Shown here one piece after another: positions 32,833-35,079 of a DNA stretch of 35,079 nt. The notes below the pieces were generated by a model. The model searched no databases. It was not told the DNA's origin and was given only the letters and a program-made list of their open reading frames with translations. Where the stretch lies: contig CAIOIX010000353.1 in the NCBI GenBank assembly GCA_903858445.1, positions 1 to 35,079 on the forward strand, given 5' to 3'. The position numbers and the translations under genes are program-made. Origin of the DNA: an uncultured beta proteobacterium (GTDB lineage Bacteria; Pseudomonadota; Gammaproteobacteria; Burkholderiales; Burkholderiaceae). Each line of letters begins with the position of its first letter. The first letter of the stretch is position 1.

Positions 32833-33288
32833 ATGAAAATACTTTTACTTGTTGGCCTGTTCGGTTTAACCTCTCTGGCTTTTGCTGCCGATACCCCTAT
32901 GGTTAATCCCCATGGCAGTTCACCACATGGCGCTGTTGCCACCGCTACTGAAATAGGTGATGTCAATGTGACTAAGGCGATCGGCCAAAATGCCTATACG
33001 GTTGCCGAGATTATTGACCAGTCTAAAAGCCTAAAGGATAAACCGGTGGTTGTCCGGGGCAAGGTCGTTAAATTTAGCCCAGAGATTATGGGTAAAAACT
33101 GGATTCATTTGCGCGATGGATCTGGCACTACTGCAGCTAAAAACAATGATTTAGTATTAACCACCAAGGATTTGGCAAAAGTAGGCTCTGTGGTGACTGT
33201 GAAGGGTATTGTGCGTACTGACAAAGACTTCGGACACGGTTATGCCTATGAGGTCATCATAGAAGATGCTGCAGTGAGCGCTAAATAG
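32833..33288 (+). CDS. Small exported OB-fold protein
   Basis: The 151-residue protein has a signal peptide (ILLLVGLFGLTSLAFA) and a His/Gly-rich linker (NPHGSSPHG). An OB-fold-like domain follows: YTVAEIIDQSKSLKDKPVVV, GKVVKFSPEIMGKNWIHLRDGSG, VVTVKGIVRTDKDFGHGYAY. Similar periplasmic proteins are often labelled 'nucleotide-binding' or NrfJ-related without proof. The two HG-containing repeats could bind metal. It is 52 bases after the Pat-like gene, without a terminator between them. Confidence 0.78.
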   Translation: MKILLLVGLFGLTSLAFAADTPMVNPHGSSPHGAVATATEIGDVNVTKAIGQNAYTVAEIIDQSKSLKDKPVVVRGKVVKFSPEIMGKNWIHLRDGSGTTAAKNNDLVLTTKDLAKVGSVVTVKGIVRTDKDFGHGYAYEVIIEDAAVSAK

Positions 33289-33382
33289 GCTCGGACTGAA
33301 GTTCCCCCCCCATAAGTTTGAGCTAAATCAATATGTAGCAAAATATAGGGAGTACATTTTTCAAGATCAGCAGGAGCTTGAA

Positions 33383-33949
33383 ATGTACCTTTTTTTTGAA
33401 CCGACTTTAGATGATCGCAAGCGTAGTCTTGAAGACTCCTTACTATCAATTTATGGGTTGATCAATCAAGCTATTCCCAGTTATTTTTGCGATAACGCCT
33501 TCTGCTCCAGAAAGCCTATTAAGAGTTTTAATCTTATTGAGTTATTAAAGTACTGCTGGGTGCATAAGTTTAATAAACCAGCACTGCTAGTGGTTTTACC
33601 AATAGAATTGGAATCTGATGCAGCGCTCATCCAGAAGTTTGGTGATGCTTACTTGGGATGCGCATCGGGCGCAATTAAAAAGAGCGAGCTACAGAATTTG
33701 GCACTTTCATATAGAAAGCTTACTCAGGCAGAGGGAAGCAGGAGATTCTTTTCGGTGCCAAGTTTTGTGGTTGATGAGCGACTTAAGCAGGCCCCTTTTA
33801 CAGAATTAGAGATTAAGGCCTTGCTAAAGCTACAAGACAAGAATCTAAAGCTGGTAGATCAATTTATTCAGAAGAAAGTAGATGAGTTAAAGGGTGAACT
33901 CAACACCGTACCCCACATACTAAAAAGAGGAATTGGGCAAGGGGCTTAA
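33383..33949 (+). CDS. Hypothetical protein
   Basis: The 188-residue protein is not one I recognise. It has no signal peptide and no clear membrane helix. It contains YFCDNAFCSRKP (two Cys six apart), a central VVLPIELESDAALIQKFGDAY, and a long charged C-terminal helix (KLQDKNLKLVDQFIQKKVDEL) that may be a coiled coil. AGGAGC lies about 8 bases before the ATG, and codon use is like that of its neighbours, so I take it as real. Confidence 0.65.
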   Translation: MYLFFEPTLDDRKRSLEDSLLSIYGLINQAIPSYFCDNAFCSRKPIKSFNLIELLKYCWVHKFNKPALLVVLPIELESDAALIQKFGDAYLGCASGAIKKSELQNLALSYRKLTQAEGSRRFFSVPSFVVDERLKQAPFTELEIKALLKLQDKNLKLVDQFIQKKVDELKGELNTVPHILKRGIGQGA

Positions 33950-33967
33950 AACAGGACAACCTAAAAA

Positions 33968-34168
33968 CTAGGATATGTCGCCAAACTTACAGTTTGGATT
34001 TGTTGAGTTGTATGTTTCATGCATTCTGGCTCCTGCCAATCCTTTAGAAAAGCAACCCGCTAGTGGGCAGGCATCATCATTACAACATTCATGGAAGGCA
34101 ATGCAGTTCTCTTGGGTAATATCGACACGCACATCCTCATGCAATCGGGGGCAGTGTAATTTTTTCAT
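33968..34168 (-). CDS. Small Cys-rich protein
   Basis: The 66-residue protein has seven cysteines (C6, C22, C28, C29, C34, C39, C60) and several His, concentrated in the first 40 residues (LHCPRL, HECCNDDACPLAGC). This suggests a zinc or iron-sulfur site. It has a GAG 8 bases before the ATG. I prefer it to the overlapping plus-strand frame (33975-34190), which shows no family features. It is divergent from the sensor gene and shares the region holding an FNR box. Confidence 0.55.
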   Translation of the reverse strand: MKKLHCPRLHEDVRVDITQENCIAFHECCNDDACPLAGCFSKGLAGARMHETYNSTNPNCKFGDIS

Positions 34169-34270
34169 GCAGAAGACTCTCCCAGACTAAAGATATTAAT
34201 TCGACTCTAGGCTCAGTATAGGCAGACATACTATCCTTGCAATGGGAGCCGCAAAATATCTCCTGATTTA

Positions 34271-34284
34271 TTGATATGGATCAA
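34271..34284. promoter_or_regulatory. FNR/Anr box
   Basis: TTGATATGGATCAA is a perfect FNR site and identical, including the central ATGG, to the one before usp. It lies between the divergent Cys-rich gene and the sensor gene. It overlaps an in-frame ATG (34276), so if translation starts there the box is partly coding. Confidence 0.6.
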
Positions 34285-34311
34285 ACCCTTCTCAATCGGT
34301 TAAGATTAAAC

Positions 34312-35079
34312 ATGAATTTCCAGGGGCGACCAGCCTATCCCATCGGCTTTTTTGCCACCATCACCATTGTTATCGTAGCCTTATCAACGAGCGTTTTGTT
34401 ATGGGATTTACGCAAACGTGAGTTGGCTCATAACCGTATGGAGACTATTGGCGTCACCAAAATCTTCGTAGAGCAGACTGAGCGTAGTTTTGAGAGTGCC
34501 GACCTTGTTTTGAGGGGCGTGCAAGATCGCTTGAATTCTACTTTTGGTGTTCAATTTCCCCTAGACAGTCTTGAGGTTCACTTATTATTGGGTACGCGTG
34601 TCTTAGGAATGCGCCAGCTAGATGCATTGTTTTTGATTGATCCAAGCGGAAGGTTGATCAACTCATCGGTTGATTTTCCTAGCAAAAAGATATCTGTAGT
34701 CAATCAAGATTATTTCAAAGCTTTTGCCAATAAAAAAGATAGCGGTCTTTTTATTGGCAAGCCATTTCGTGATGCACAGAAAAAAGAATGGACTTTATAT
34801 CTTGCTAGAAAAATCCAAGATCAAGATGGTCAATTTAAGGGAATTGTTGTTGGTGCAATTGATATTGCTCATTTTGAAGATATCTATCAGTTATTGAAGT
34901 TGGATTACCCTCGACCTGTTTCGCTTTATCGAGATGATGGGATTTTGCTGGCGAGCTTTCCCCATCGAGAAAATCTCATGGGGGAGAGGGCGCCTGAGCT
35001 TGGAGAAGGGCTACCGGTTGTTGAGTCTGGAAGGATTCAATTTTCTAGCCATAAAAAGAGTAATGGCGATCCTGAGGTT
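34312..35079 (+). CDS. Membrane sensor protein with extracellular Cache-like domain, N-terminal part
   Basis: The frame runs off the right edge after 256 codons. A transmembrane helix (GFFATITIVIVALSTSVLLW, about residues 12-31) is followed by a periplasmic region of the double-Cache type: FVEQTERSFESADLVLRGVQ, ALFLIDPSGRLINSS, DYFKAFANKKDSGLFIGKPF, GIVVGAIDIAHF, VSLYRDDGILLASFP. Such domains usually precede GGDEF, EAL or histidine-kinase modules, which would lie outside the window. An in-frame ATG at 34276 gives 12 more residues (MDQTLLNRLRLN); neither start has a good ribosome binding site, so the start is uncertain. Confidence 0.75.
   Translation, partial: MNFQGRPAYPIGFFATITIVIVALSTSVLLWDLRKRELAHNRMETIGVTKIFVEQTERSFESADLVLRGVQDRLNSTFGVQFPLDSLEVHLLLGTRVLGMRQLDALFLIDPSGRLINSSVDFPSKKISVVNQDYFKAFANKKDSGLFIGKPFRDAQKKEWTLYLARKIQDQDGQFKGIVVGAIDIAHFEDIYQLLKLDYPRPVSLYRDDGILLASFPHRENLMGERAPELGEGLPVVESGRIQFSSHKKSNGDPEV

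Noticed and set aside
33304-33311. Run of eight C in the spacer after the OB-fold gene
   Set aside because: It is non-coding and too short to support phase variation of a neighbouring gene.
33975-34190. Plus-strand open frame of 71 codons
   Set aside because: It overlaps the Cys-rich minus-strand frame, which has the more protein-like, motif-bearing sequence. The plus frame looks like its shadow.

Overview
The window looks like chromosomal DNA of a free-living betaproteobacterium of the Burkholderiaceae, most likely Polynucleobacter or a close relative. This rests on moderate-to-low GC, several Bug/TctC periplasmic receptors, two phasins, a PcaF-type thiolase and LigJ/LigK-type enzymes. It is an inference from gene content; no marker gene (rRNA, tRNA) is present.

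Layout. 1-486: the 3' end of an IS3-family element inserted in a TRAP-receptor (dctP-like) gene. 589-1743: an exported beta-propeller lactonase-like protein. 2144-2716: a phasin gene split by an in-frame TAA. 2813-5035 (minus): ahpC-ahpF peroxide detoxification, with a candidate OxyR site upstream. 5283-7108: an isocitrate-lyase-superfamily enzyme translationally coupled to a Bug receptor. 7175-8380 (minus): a PcaF-type thiolase. 8903-9709: a tandem universal stress protein behind a perfect FNR box. 9895-10938: a secreted alpha/beta hydrolase. 11513-15947: an operon of LigK-like aldolase, two Bug receptors, a family-3 solute-binding lipoprotein and LigJ (4-oxalomesaconate hydratase). 15965-21876 (minus): cupin, NHL propeller, ModA-like receptor, Bug receptor, 2-hydroxychromene-2-carboxylate isomerase-like protein and MFS exporter. 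22038-26942: exported cupin, second phasin, quinone oxidoreductase, secreted choloylglycine-hydrolase-like enzyme, a small exported protein and an exported metallo-beta-lactamase-fold protein. 27117-29873: a MarR-controlled operon of flavodoxin, cytochrome b561 and two YceI proteins. 30090-32780: a Pat-like acyl-CoA synthetase/GNAT acetyltransferase. 32833-35079: a small OB-fold exported protein, two hypothetical proteins and the start of a membrane sensor protein behind a second, identical FNR box.

Two themes stand out. First, about half of the genes encode exported proteins, including seven solute receptors (four Bug, one TRAP-type, one ModA-like, one family 3), but no cognate membrane permease is present. 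Several receptors sit in operons with catabolic enzymes for ring-cleavage products or branched carboxylates. Second, redox and oxygen control recurs: ahpCF, two FNR boxes, the MarR/flavodoxin/b561/YceI operon and a Cys-rich small protein.

The clearest anomalies are the single-codon interruption of the first phasin, the IS-disrupted receptor gene, and several unusually good inverted repeats in promoter regions. I see no CRISPR array, tRNA, rRNA, prophage or obvious defence system.
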